Positions 1-5,153 of a stretch of DNA of 5,153 nucleotides are shown here, in pieces; the stretch's first letter is position 1, and each line of letters opens with the position of its first letter. The notes beneath the pieces were generated by a model. It was given only the letters and a program-made list of their open reading frames with translations, had not been told where the DNA came from and made no database searches. Position numbers and translations under genes: made by a program. This DNA comes from an uncultured Methylococcaceae bacterium. GTDB lineage: Bacteria > Pseudomonadota > Gammaproteobacteria > Methylococcales > Methylococcaceae. The stretch covers positions 1-5,153 of the forward strand of contig CAIVXW010000159.1 in assembly GCA_903910005.1 (NCBI GenBank), in the 5' to 3' direction.

Positions 1-1150
1 AAAACGCCAGACTGCGGCCATCGGGTGAGAATACCGGGTTGTAGCTGGCTGCATTTGCTTGTGTGCCATCCGCTGTTACGGGTAACCGACGGATGGCTCC
101 GGTTCCGGTCTCCAAATCCTTAAGGAAAATATCCATAGCTTTATTGCCATCTCCCGCCACCAGATTGTTTGCCTGGCTCGCAAACGCCATACTGCCGCTA
201 TCGGGCGAGAATACCGGGCTGTACGGGTTGTAGCTACTATTATTCCCCTGGCTGCCATCAGCGGCGGTAGAGAGCCGTTGCACTGTCCCCGTCTCTAAAT
301 CCTTGAGGAAAATGTCCCAGGCTCCATTGGTATCGCCCGCCACCAGATTGCTGGCAGCACTATAAAACGCCACACTGCCGCCATCGGGTGAGAATACCGG
401 GTTTTGGCTATAACTATTCCCCTGGCTGCCATCGGCGGCGGTAGAGAGCCGTTGCACTGTCCCCGTCTCTAAATCCTTGAGGAAAATGTCCCAAGTTTTA
501 TTGCTATCCCCTGCCACCAGATTGTTTGCCTCGCTCGAAAACGCCACACTGCGGCCATCGGGTGAGAATACCGGGTTGGTGCTAGAACTATTCCCCTGGC
601 TGCCATTGGCGGCGGTAGAGAGCCGTTGCACTGTCCCCGTCTGCAAATCCTTGAGGAAAATGTCCGAGACTCCATTGGTATCGCCCTTCACCAGATTGCT
701 GGCATAGCTGTAAAACGCCACACTGCGGCCATCGGGTGAGAATACCGGGTTGTCGCTTTGATTATTCCCCTGGGTGCCATCGGCGGCGGTGGATAGCCGT
801 TGCACCGCTCCCGTCTGTAAATCCTTGAGGAAAATATCCCAATCCTTATTGGTATCCCCCGTCACCAGATTGTTGGCCCCGCTCACAAAGGCCACACTGC
901 GGCCATCGGGTGAAAATACCGGGTTGGTGCTTTGATTATTCCCCTGGCTGCCATCGGCGGCGGTGGACAGCCGTTGCACCGCTCCCGTCTGTAAATCCTT
1001 GAGGAAAATATCCCAATCCTTATTGGTATCCCCCGTCACCAGATTGTTGGCACTGCTCACAAAGGCCAGACTGCGGCCATCGGGTGAGAATACCGGGTTG
1101 GCACTTGCGCCATTCGCCTCCTGCCCGTCAGCGGTCACCGAGAGGCGGGT
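1..1150 (-). repeat. WD40-like (PD40/TolB-type) beta-propeller repeats, 6 full units plus start of a 7th
   Basis: Each unit runs FSPDGRSVAFxSxAxNLVxGDxNxxxDIFLKDLxTGxVQRLSTAADGxQGNxxSxNPV. Full units are at 917-1090, 743-916, 569-742, 395-568 (174 bp each), 212-394 (183 bp) and 32-211 (180 bp); a seventh begins at 31. Unit 5 has three extra residues (PYS) before PVF, and unit 6 has two extra (TGTGAIRRL instead of TGTVQRL). Unit 6 also has SPDS in place of SPDG. Propeller blades of this kind usually close as 6-8 blades and serve as binding platforms. Whether the ring closes cannot be seen, because the window ends. Parts of units 1 and 2 are identical over about 83 bp (795-877 and 969-1051). 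Confidence 0.93.
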
Positions 1151-3316
1151 GAGGGTTTTGAGGGCGAAGCCGTCGTCGTCTTCCAGGGTCAGCGTGGCCG
1201 TGGCTTCCGCCAGGCTGGCATTGCTTGGGCCAGACAAGCGCACTTGCAGGGTTTCGCTGTCTTCCGGCAGGCTGTCACCCCGCACCGGTACGCTCAGGGT
1301 TTGGCGGGTTTCACCGGGGGCGAAGCGCAGGGTGCCTGAGCTGGCGGTGTAGTCGCTGGCGGCGGTGGCGGTGGCGTCGTAGGTGGTGTAGTCGACCGTG
1401 ACCGTCTCGGAGCTGGCCGCTGACAGGCTGACGGTGAGGGTGGCGGTGCTGTCGGCGTTGCCTTCCGGCACGCTGGCGGCACTGATTGACAGGCCGGGCA
1501 GACTGAGCGGCTGGTCGTCGTTGAGGATGACGATTTGGGTGCTGGCCTGTTCGGCACTGAGGCTGGCGTTTTTGGGCTGGCTCAGGCTGACGTTGAAAGA
1601 CTCGTCTGTTTCAATCGTGCTATCGCCCAGCACCGCAACGCTGAAATCCTGCCGGGTGACACCGGGGGCAAACAGCAACAGGCCACTTTGGGCGGTGTAG
1701 TCGGTGCCGGCCTGGGCGATGCCGTCGGCGGTGCTGTAACGCACCTGCACGATTTTGCTGGCGGGGGCCGAGAGTTGTACGCTCACGGTGACGGTGTGGC
1801 TGGCGGTATCGCCTTCGCTGAGGGGCGTGCTGCTGCTGAGGGACAGCGTGGGCATACCGGCCTGGCTGAGGTCGTCGTTGAGGACGGTGCCGGTGGCACT
1901 GGCCTGGGCCAGGCTGGCACCGATGGAGTTTTGGAGTTGTACGCTGAAGCGTTCATCGGCTTCCACCTGGCGGTCGGCCTTGACCTGAACGGTGACGGTC
2001 TGGCGGGTGCTGCCGGGATTGAAGCGGAGGCTGCCGGTTTTGAGAATGACATCGCTGCCGCCACTGGCGGTGTCGGCTACCACGGCGTAGTCCACCGTCA
2101 CCGGGTTGCTGCTGGCGGCGGAGAGGGTGAGGGGAAATTTGAACAGGGTGTTGCTTTTGCCGCTGCCTTCCTTCTGGCTGAGACTGGCAATGCTGATCTG
2201 CGGCAGGGCGGTGGCAATGTCGCTTCGGGTTTTGATGGCATCGGCAAAGGCCACCCGTTCAATGCCGGTGAGTATGTCGCGGCCATCGTCGCCGTCTTTG
2301 GGGTTGATGTCTTCCACCCGCCAGGTGTGGGCATCGCCGTACTGGCTGAGTTGATAACCGCTGGCACTGCCGCCGTAGGTGGCGGTATCGTCACCGGTGC
2401 CGCCGTCGAGGCTGTCGTTGCCCAAACCGCCGGCCAGGGTGTCATTGCCATCACCGCCTTGCAGGGTATCGTCACCGGCTTCGCCGCTCAGATCATTGGC
2501 ACCGGCGTTGCCGGTCAATACGTTGTCCTTGCTGTTACCGATACCGCGCAGCCCGGTCAGACCGGTCAGGGTGAGCCGTTCCAGGTGGTCGATCAGGGAA
2601 AAATCGACGCTGCTCATGATCGCATCGGCCTCTCCGCCCCCGGCGGTTTCGGTGATCCTGTCCTCGGTGCTGCTGACCTGATAGGTATCGTTGCCATCGC
2701 CGCCAATCAGAAGGTCGATGCCAATGCCGCCGATCAGGGTGTCGGCCCCGGCCCCGCCCTGCAGGGTATCCTGACCCTCGCCACCGTCGAGCAGATTGTC
2801 GGCATCGTTGCCGCGCAGCCGGTTGTTCTGGCGGTTGCCGGTGCCGTTAATGGGATTGAGGCCCAGCAATTCCAGATGTTCGATGCGCTCCGGCAGGGTA
2901 AAACTGATGCGGGTCTGTACGCTGTCTTCGCCGGTTTCGCCGTCGGCCTCGCTGATTTGATCGGCCAGGTTGTCAATCAGAAACAGGTCATTGCCATCGC
3001 CGCCGGTTAGTCGGTCACCGCCGATACCGCCATCCAGGGTGTCGGCTCCATTGCCGCCGTCCAGGCTATCGTTGCCGTCTTCGCCCAGCAAAAAATCATC
3101 ATCGGCACCGCCGAGCAGCAGATCGCCGCCCGAGCCGCCATAGAGGGTGTCGGCTCCGTTGCCGCCGTCGAGTGAATCGAGACCGTTGCCGCCCAGTAAT
3201 ACATCATCGCCTGCCAATCCTTGCAGCGTGTCATTGCCATCCTTGCCGTCGATCTGGTCGGCGTTGGCGGTTCCGGGTTGTTTGTTGTTGTCAGCGTCCA
3301 GGGGGTAGTTGGCCAT
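1..3316 (-). CDS. Large RTX / Calx-beta / WD40-like beta-propeller protein, probably secreted (3' end outside window)
   Basis: One frame of 1105 codons runs from ATG 3316-3314 to the left edge without a stop, so the C-terminus is missing. The start is well supported: an in-frame TGA lies at 3337-3335, no ATG, GTG or TTG lies between, and GAGGAA sits 8 nt upstream. Domains in order are RTX nonapeptides (about 24-110, 168-212, 267-312), a serralysin-type RTX cap (about 310-362), three Calx-beta domains (372-483, 489-601, 607-715), and a PD40/TolB-like propeller from about 720 with FSPDGRSVAF-type motifs every 58-61 residues. There is no N-terminal signal peptide: the protein begins MANYPLDADNN and goes straight into RTX. 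That suits type I secretion by a C-terminal signal, which cannot be seen here. RTX and Calx-beta modules bind Ca2+ and are typical of large extracellular proteins; a role in adhesion or matrix is inference. No catalytic domain is visible. RTX placed at the N-terminus is unusual, since exported RTX proteins mostly carry it near the C-terminus. Confidence 0.92.
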   Translation of the reverse strand, partial: MANYPLDADNNKQPGTANADQIDGKDGNDTLQGLAGDDVLLGGNGLDSLDGGNGADTLYGGSGGDLLLGGADDDFLLGEDGNDSLDGGNGADTLDGGIGGDRLTGGDGNDLFLIDNLADQISEADGETGEDSVQTRISFTLPERIEHLELLGLNPINGTGNRQNNRLRGNDADNLLDGGEGQDTLQGGAGADTLIGGIGIDLLIGGDGNDTYQVSSTEDRITETAGGGEADAIMSSVDFSLIDHLERLTLTGLTGLRGIGNSKDNVLTGNAGANDLSGEAGDDTLQGGDGNDTLAGGLGNDSLDGGTGDDTATYGGSASGYQLSQYGDAHTWRVEDINPKDGDDGRDILTGIERVAFADAIKTRSDIATALPQISIASLSQKEGSGKSNTLFKFPLTLSAASSNPVTVDYAVVADTASGGSDVILKTGSLRFNPGSTRQTVTVQVKADRQVEADERFSVQLQNSIGASLAQASATGTVLNDDLSQAGMPTLSLSSSTPLSEGDTASHTVTVSVQLSAPASKIVQVRYSTADGIAQAGTDYTAQSGLLLFAPGVTRQDFSVAVLGDSTIETDESFNVSLSQPKNASLSAEQASTQIVILNDDQPLSLPGLSISAASVPEGNADSTATLTVSLSAASSETVTVDYTTYDATATAASDYTASSGTLRFAPGETRQTLSVPVRGDSLPEDSETLQVRLSGPSNASLAEATATLTLEDDDGFALKTLTRLSVTADGQEANGASANPVFSPDGRSLAFVSSANNLVTGDTNKDWDIFLKDLQTGAVQRLSTAADGSQGNNQSTNPVFSPDGRSVAFVSGANNLVTGDTNKDWDIFLKDLQTGAVQRLSTAADGTQGNNQSDNPVFSPDGRSVAFYSYASNLVKGDTNGVSDIFLKDLQTGTVQRLSTAANGSQGNSSSTNPVFSPDGRSVAFSSEANNLVAGDSNKTWDIFLKDLETGTVQRLSTAADGSQGNSYSQNPVFSPDGGSVAFYSAASNLVAGDTNGAWDIFLKDLETGTVQRLSTAADGSQGNNSSYNPYSPVFSPDSGSMAFASQANNLVAGDGNKAMDIFLKDLETGTGAIRRLPVTADGTQANAASYNPVFSPDGRSLAF
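1172..1498 (-). other. Calx-beta domain 3 (residues 607-715)
   Basis: The domain runs from PGLSISAASVPEGNADS to TLTLEDDD. It contains VTVDYTTYDATATAASDYTA, GTLRFAPGETRQTLSVPV and LPEDSETLQVRLSGPSNAS. It is a canonical copy, close to domain 2. It is followed within a few residues by the first strand of the propeller (ALKTLTRLSVTADG). Confidence 0.92.
1514..1852 (-). other. Calx-beta domain 2 (residues 489-601)
   Basis: The domain runs from PTLSLSSSTPLSEGDTASH to IVILNDD. It contains VQVRYSTADGIAQAGTDYTA, LLLFAPGVTRQDFSVAV and TIETDESFNVSLSQP. The opening Glu of SEG, the TDY and the ETDESF acidic cluster are the expected Ca2+ ligands of this family. It is a complete and canonical domain. Confidence 0.92.
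1868..2203 (-). other. Calx-beta domain 1 (residues 372-483)
   Basis: The domain begins PQISIASLSQKEGSG and ends GTVLNDD. It has the usual core of a PVTVDYAV strand, GSLRFNPGSTRQTVTVQV and VEADERFSVQLQN. Calx-beta domains are Ig-like Ca2+-binding sandwiches. This copy is the most diverged of the three: the usual xxGtDYtxxsG segment is replaced by SGGSDVILKTG, and the opening loop carries a few extra residues (KEGSGKSN). Confidence 0.85.
2231..2389 (-). other. Serralysin-type RTX cap region (residues 310-362)
   Basis: After the last RTX turn the protein reads DTATYGGSASGYQLSQYG, then WRVEDINPKDGDDGRDIL and TGIERVAFAD. This follows the pattern DxAxYxGxxxxYxV ... VxDxxxxDGxDxLxGIExxxFxD, which is common at the end of RTX rolls in peptidase M10 C-terminal and related proteins. 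It likely caps the beta-roll. It has no HExxH or other catalytic motif. Confidence 0.75.
2381..2518 (-). repeat. RTX nonapeptide block 3 (residues 267-312)
   Basis: About five nonapeptides: GNAGANDLSG, GEAGDDTLQG, GGDGNDTLAG, GGLGNDSLDG and GGTGDDTATY. It is the last RTX block in the visible protein and passes directly into the serralysin-like cap. The motifs are standard Ca2+-binding RTX turns. Confidence 0.9.
2681..2815 (-). repeat. RTX nonapeptide block 2 (residues 168-212)
   Basis: About five nonapeptides, including GGEGQDTLQG, GGAGADTLIG and GGDGNDTYQV. The block is preceded by a linker (residues 111-167) with an exIEHLELLGxNPINGTGN pattern. The same type of linker follows this block at 213-267, with LERLTLTGLTGLRGIGN. 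Linker plus RTX therefore forms a repeating cassette: GDGND occurs at 106-110 and again at 206-210, exactly 100 residues apart. Confidence 0.9.
2987..3247 (-). repeat. RTX nonapeptide block 1 (about 10 repeats, protein residues 24-110)
   Basis: Consecutive GGxGxDxLx-type nonapeptides, for example GGNGADTLYG, GGNGADTLDG and GGDGNDLFL. This is the HemolysinCabind (RTX) repeat that forms a parallel beta-roll and binds Ca2+ between turns, folding only in Ca2+-rich extracellular medium. One or two copies are degenerate: GGADDDFLLG lacks the second glycine spacing and GGSGGDLLLG has Gly before the Asp. The block begins only 23 residues after the start codon. Confidence 0.93.
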
Positions 3317-3324
3317 GGGGGGTG

Positions 3325-3330
3325 TTCCTC
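3325..3330 (-). promoter_or_regulatory. Shine-Dalgarno site of the RTX/Calx-beta gene
   Basis: The minus strand reads GAGGAA followed by 8 nt (CACCCCCC) and ATG at 3316. This is a good match to the anti-Shine-Dalgarno sequence at normal spacing. With the in-frame TGA at 3337-3335 it fixes the start of the RTX gene. Confidence 0.8.
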
Positions 3331-3360
3331 GGAGTCATGGATTGGGAAAACGGTTACCAC

Positions 3361-3395
3361 GGTATTTTACCGACTTCTGCAGCCAGGAGGCAGGG
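3361..3395 (-). promoter_or_regulatory. Weak candidate sigma70-type promoter for the RTX gene
   Basis: The minus strand has TAAAAT at 3369-3364, a fair -10 hexamer, lying about 48 nt upstream of the RTX start codon. At 17 bp spacing the -35 position reads TGCCTC (3392-3387), a poor match to TTGACA. The -10 lies in a short inverted repeat, GGTA-AAA-TACC (3371-3361). This is the only AT-rich stretch between the heptamer array and the RTX gene. Without a better -35, co-transcription with the cheA-like gene or use of an activator is equally plausible. Confidence 0.25.
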
Positions 3396-3403
3396 GGAGT
3401 GAC

Positions 3404-3487
3404 TCACCCCTCACCACTCACCACTCACCACTCACCACTCACCATTCACCATTCACCATTCACCATTCGCCCCTCACCCCTCGCCCC
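3404..3487 (-). repeat. Heptanucleotide tandem array, 12 units, overlapping the cheA-like stop codon
   Basis: On the plus strand, twelve 7-bp units are in perfect register: TCACCCC (3404), then TCACCAC four times (3411-3438), TCACCAT four times (3439-3466), TCGCCCC (3467), TCACCCC (3474) and TCGCCCC (3481). A decayed thirteenth, TCATCTC, follows at 3488. On the minus (coding) strand most units contain TGA. Because 7 is not a multiple of 3, successive units place TGA in all three frames, so no frame can be translated through. The stop of the cheA-like gene is the TGA of the eleventh unit, and its last four sense codons (Arg-Gly-Glu-Gly) also fall within or at the array edge. Variants are grouped in blocks, as expected from slipped-strand expansion. 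It has no obvious hairpin symmetry and is not a terminator. Confidence 0.93.
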
Positions 3488-5153
3488 TCATCTCATGGGC
3501 AATGATGTAGCCGATGTTCAGTACCATGCCGACATCACCGCTGCCGAGCAGGGCGCAACCGGTGACACCGCGTATTCTGGCAAGATACCCTTGCAGGGGA
3601 CGGATCAGTATCTGTTGCTGGCCAATCAGTTCATCCACCGCGATGGCAACCCGTTTGTGGGTGCTGCCAACCACTACGAACAGCAGCGAAGTCTGTTTTG
3701 CCGACGGGGTGCGGGCGTGCATCAAGTGTTGTACCGGTAACAGGTCACCGCTGGACAATCGCAATACCGTGCGTCCCTGACTGGCCGACAAGTGGGTGAG
3801 AGCCTCGTCGTCGGCGTGAATGATTCGCTGGATGCTGTCGATGGGAATGACGTAGCGAATCTCCCCTACCCTCACCACCATGCCTTCCATGACCACCATG
3901 GCCAACGGAATAATCAGGCTGCAACGCAAGCCGCCTGCCTTGCGGTTGGCCATATACAATTCGCCACCCTGGGAGCGGAGTTGTTGGCGAAGCCGGGTGA
4001 GATCCGGTCGGTCGGCTCCGGTTTCGGTCAGTCCTCCCGGCGTGGTGGTATGCATCCCCTGACCATCATCACGGACGGTCAGGCGCAGATGATCCTCTAC
4101 CCGGGCCAGTTGCAGATGAATCACGGCTTCAGCCGGTTTGCCTTTGGCCAGTCGCTCGCTGCTGCTTTCGACGCTTTGCAGGGCACTGTAGGCCAGAATG
4201 GAACGTAGCGGGGTTGTCAGGTGCTGAAGAATATCCAGATCAATCGACACGTCTTCTCCTTCCAGTGTCAGCCTGACCTGACGCCCATGCTGGCGGGCCA
4301 GGGCGGCCAGCCAGGGTGCCAGGGGTTTGAGCCACAAACCGGCCGGTCGGGTACGCATCGACAGGGCCGATTGTTGCAGGCTTTCCAGCAGTGAATTGAC
4401 CCGGGTTTCTACCTGCAACAGTTTTTCAACCCGCTCACGCCAGCCGTCCAGTTGTTGCCGCATCAGTAGCCGAACCTGGGGCCAGTCACCGTGGGTGCGG
4501 GTTATGGCGCGATCCAGGGCTGCCAGCCAGTCATCGGTTTCCAGCCCCTGCAGCAGATGCATGACCATGGCCTGGGACGTGACCAGTTCTCCGATATGTT
4601 CCAGCATGTCGCTGGACGATTCACCCCGATCTGCCTGCGGCGGTGTCAATACGGCATCCGGTGATACCGGCTCCAGCGTGATGGCTTGCTCGATGTACAG
4701 CGAACTGCCTTCCGGATCAAGCTTGAGCAATGCCTCGGACAGGGCATCGAAACCCAGTGGCGTCATGACCAGAAAATCAAACAGCGAGCTTTGGCCGCGG
4801 AATACCGTAATGTTGCTGACAGCCTCAACCGTTCCCTGCTTCATCCAGTCCAGAAAGCGGGCGGCCAGTGATTCATGTGAATTGAGATCGACCCGGATGA
4901 TGTAGAACAACAACCCCCGGGCCAGGCCTTCCTCGGCCATGCGGACACTGTCGGGTGTCATCACCGCATGAAAGGCTACCGGTAGCCCAAGCCGCGTTTC
5001 AATGCCCAGCGGGCTTACGGTATCGCTCAGGGTGAAACTGAGTTGGCCTGCTTCTGCCGTCAGTGATTCAAACCCGGTTGAATCCAGCACCTCCCCCTGA
5101 TCTGACGCGCTGGTCAGATCGGCAAAACACTGCATAAAGCGACGGGTCAGGGT
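3474..5153 (-). CDS. cheA: CheA-like chemotaxis histidine kinase, C-terminal part, probable pseudokinase (5' end outside window)
   Basis: The frame is open to the right edge and ends at TGA 3476-3474. The ATG at 5135-5133 is internal (six codons precede it), so the true start is outside. Residues here are numbered from that ATG. CheA normally autophosphorylates on an HPt histidine and passes phosphate to CheY/CheB at receptor arrays; no HPt is in view. Residues 75-155 resemble a CheA P2-type alpha/beta segment. Residues 174-265 match P3 (IGELVTSQAMV at 181-191). Residues 265-410 are the P4 ATPase fold, with RTRP at 261-264, LEGEDVSIDLDIL at 291-303 and DDGQGM at 356-361. Residues 415-545 are the CheW-like P5 domain, with VRVGEIRYVIPIDSIQ at 421-436 and AVDELIGQQQILIRPL at 499-514. 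The N box is destroyed: by position the usual RNAxDHG becomes AYSALQS (315-321). The F box and second glycine box are absent and the lid is short. I infer loss of ATP binding with array-docking parts retained. Family assignment is firm; function is not. Confidence 0.9.
   Translation of the reverse strand, partial: TLTRRFMQCFADLTSASDQGEVLDSTGFESLTAEAGQLSFTLSDTVSPLGIETRLGLPVAFHAVMTPDSVRMAEEGLARGLLFYIIRVDLNSHESLAARFLDWMKQGTVEAVSNITVFRGQSSLFDFLVMTPLGFDALSEALLKLDPEGSSLYIEQAITLEPVSPDAVLTPPQADRGESSSDMLEHIGELVTSQAMVMHLLQGLETDDWLAALDRAITRTHGDWPQVRLLMRQQLDGWRERVEKLLQVETRVNSLLESLQQSALSMRTRPAGLWLKPLAPWLAALARQHGRQVRLTLEGEDVSIDLDILQHLTTPLRSILAYSALQSVESSSERLAKGKPAEAVIHLQLARVEDHLRLTVRDDGQGMHTTTPGGLTETGADRPDLTRLRQQLRSQGGELYMANRKAGGLRCSLIIPLAMVVMEGMVVRVGEIRYVIPIDSIQRIIHADDEALTHLSASQGRTVLRLSSGDLLPVQHLMHARTPSAKQTSLLFVVVGSTHKRVAIAVDELIGQQQILIRPLQGYLARIRGVTGCALLGSGDVGMVLNIGYIIAHEMRGEG

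Larger units (their letters stand above)
3317..3473. other. Intergenic region between the cheA-like and RTX genes
   Basis: These 157 bp hold most of the heptamer array (3404-3473), a weak -10-like element, the Shine-Dalgarno site of the RTX gene and a GAGTGACTC imperfect palindrome at 3397-3405. I see no tRNA, no GC hairpin with a T-run on either strand, and no convincing small gene. The absence of a terminator leaves transcriptional read-through into the RTX gene open. Confidence 0.7.

Noticed and set aside
1..1150. CRISPR or mobile-element origin for the 174-bp direct repeats.
   Set aside because: The period is an exact multiple of three in the first four units (58 codons), the units encode propeller blades in one open frame, and there are no inverted ends or transposase.
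1535..3010. Long plus-strand open frame of 491 codons, rich in Gly, Ala and Val.
   Set aside because: It lies wholly antisense to the RTX and Calx-beta region. Its composition and periodicity are those expected from reading GC-rich repeat codons backwards, and it has no recognisable domain. The minus frame is continuous, has a ribosome binding site and has clear domains.
3291..3338. A possible 15-codon leader ORF on the minus strand (ATG at 3338, TGA at 3293-3291) overlapping the RTX start.
   Set aside because: No Shine-Dalgarno sequence precedes it and the peptide has no attenuator-like codon run. A chance ATG is more likely.
3361..3371. Short inverted repeat GGTA-AAA-TACC as a terminator or operator.
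   Set aside because: The stem is only four base pairs with no following T-run. It is too short to support either role on its own.
3404..3487. CRISPR array.
   Set aside because: The repeats are 7 bp with no spacers between them, so this is a simple tandem repeat.
3309..3740. Several plus-strand open frames across the heptamer array and the cheA-like 3' end.
   Set aside because: They read through the repeat array as Ser-Pro-Leu-Thr-His-His periodic peptides and then run antisense to the CheW-like domain. No start signal or domain is seen.
5118..5135. ATG at 5135 as the start of the cheA-like gene.
   Set aside because: The frame stays open for six more codons to the window edge, no Shine-Dalgarno sequence is visible just upstream, and a CheA protein should have an HPt domain before this point.

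Overview
The window carries two genes, both transcribed on the minus strand, separated by about 157 bp. The base composition is moderately GC-rich. Codon use favours C or G in third position (ACC, GGC, AGC, CTG). A CheA-family signalling gene lies beside a very large RTX-type protein. Together these point to a flagellated or surface-motile Gram-negative bacterium, most likely a proteobacterium. No gene here pins down the genus.

Right part (5153 down to 3474): the 3' portion of a chemotaxis histidine kinase CheA-like gene, whose 5' end lies beyond the right edge. A P2-like segment, the P3 dimerisation helices, a P4 ATPase fold and a C-terminal CheW-like P5 domain can be followed in order. The P4 domain looks catalytically dead. 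The N-box asparagine, aspartate, histidine and glycine are all replaced, and the ATP-lid (F box and second glycine box) is missing, while the first glycine box and P5 are well kept. The reading frame is uninterrupted, so this looks like a stable pseudokinase rather than a recently broken gene.

Middle (about 3317-3487): a junction dominated by an 84-bp array of twelve 7-bp repeats. The cheA-like stop codon and its last four sense codons lie inside the array. After the array come about 87 bp that hold a weak candidate promoter and a good Shine-Dalgarno site for the next gene. No Rho-independent terminator is visible, so read-through from the cheA-like gene is possible.

Left part (3316 down to 1): one continuous open frame of 1105 codons that runs off the left edge with no stop. 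It encodes a modular, probably secreted, calcium-binding protein. In order it has three blocks of RTX nonapeptides starting only about 24 residues from the N-terminus, a serralysin-like RTX cap, three Calx-beta domains, and a WD40-like (PD40/TolB-type) beta-propeller with six complete repeats and the start of a seventh. The propeller repeats are nearly identical at DNA level and show a two-repeat superperiod, so they are recent duplications. A type I secretion signal, if present, would be beyond the left edge.

Nothing in the sequence shows that the two genes work together. Adjacency on the same strand allows a link between chemosensory signalling and a large exported adhesin-like or matrix protein, but this is inference.
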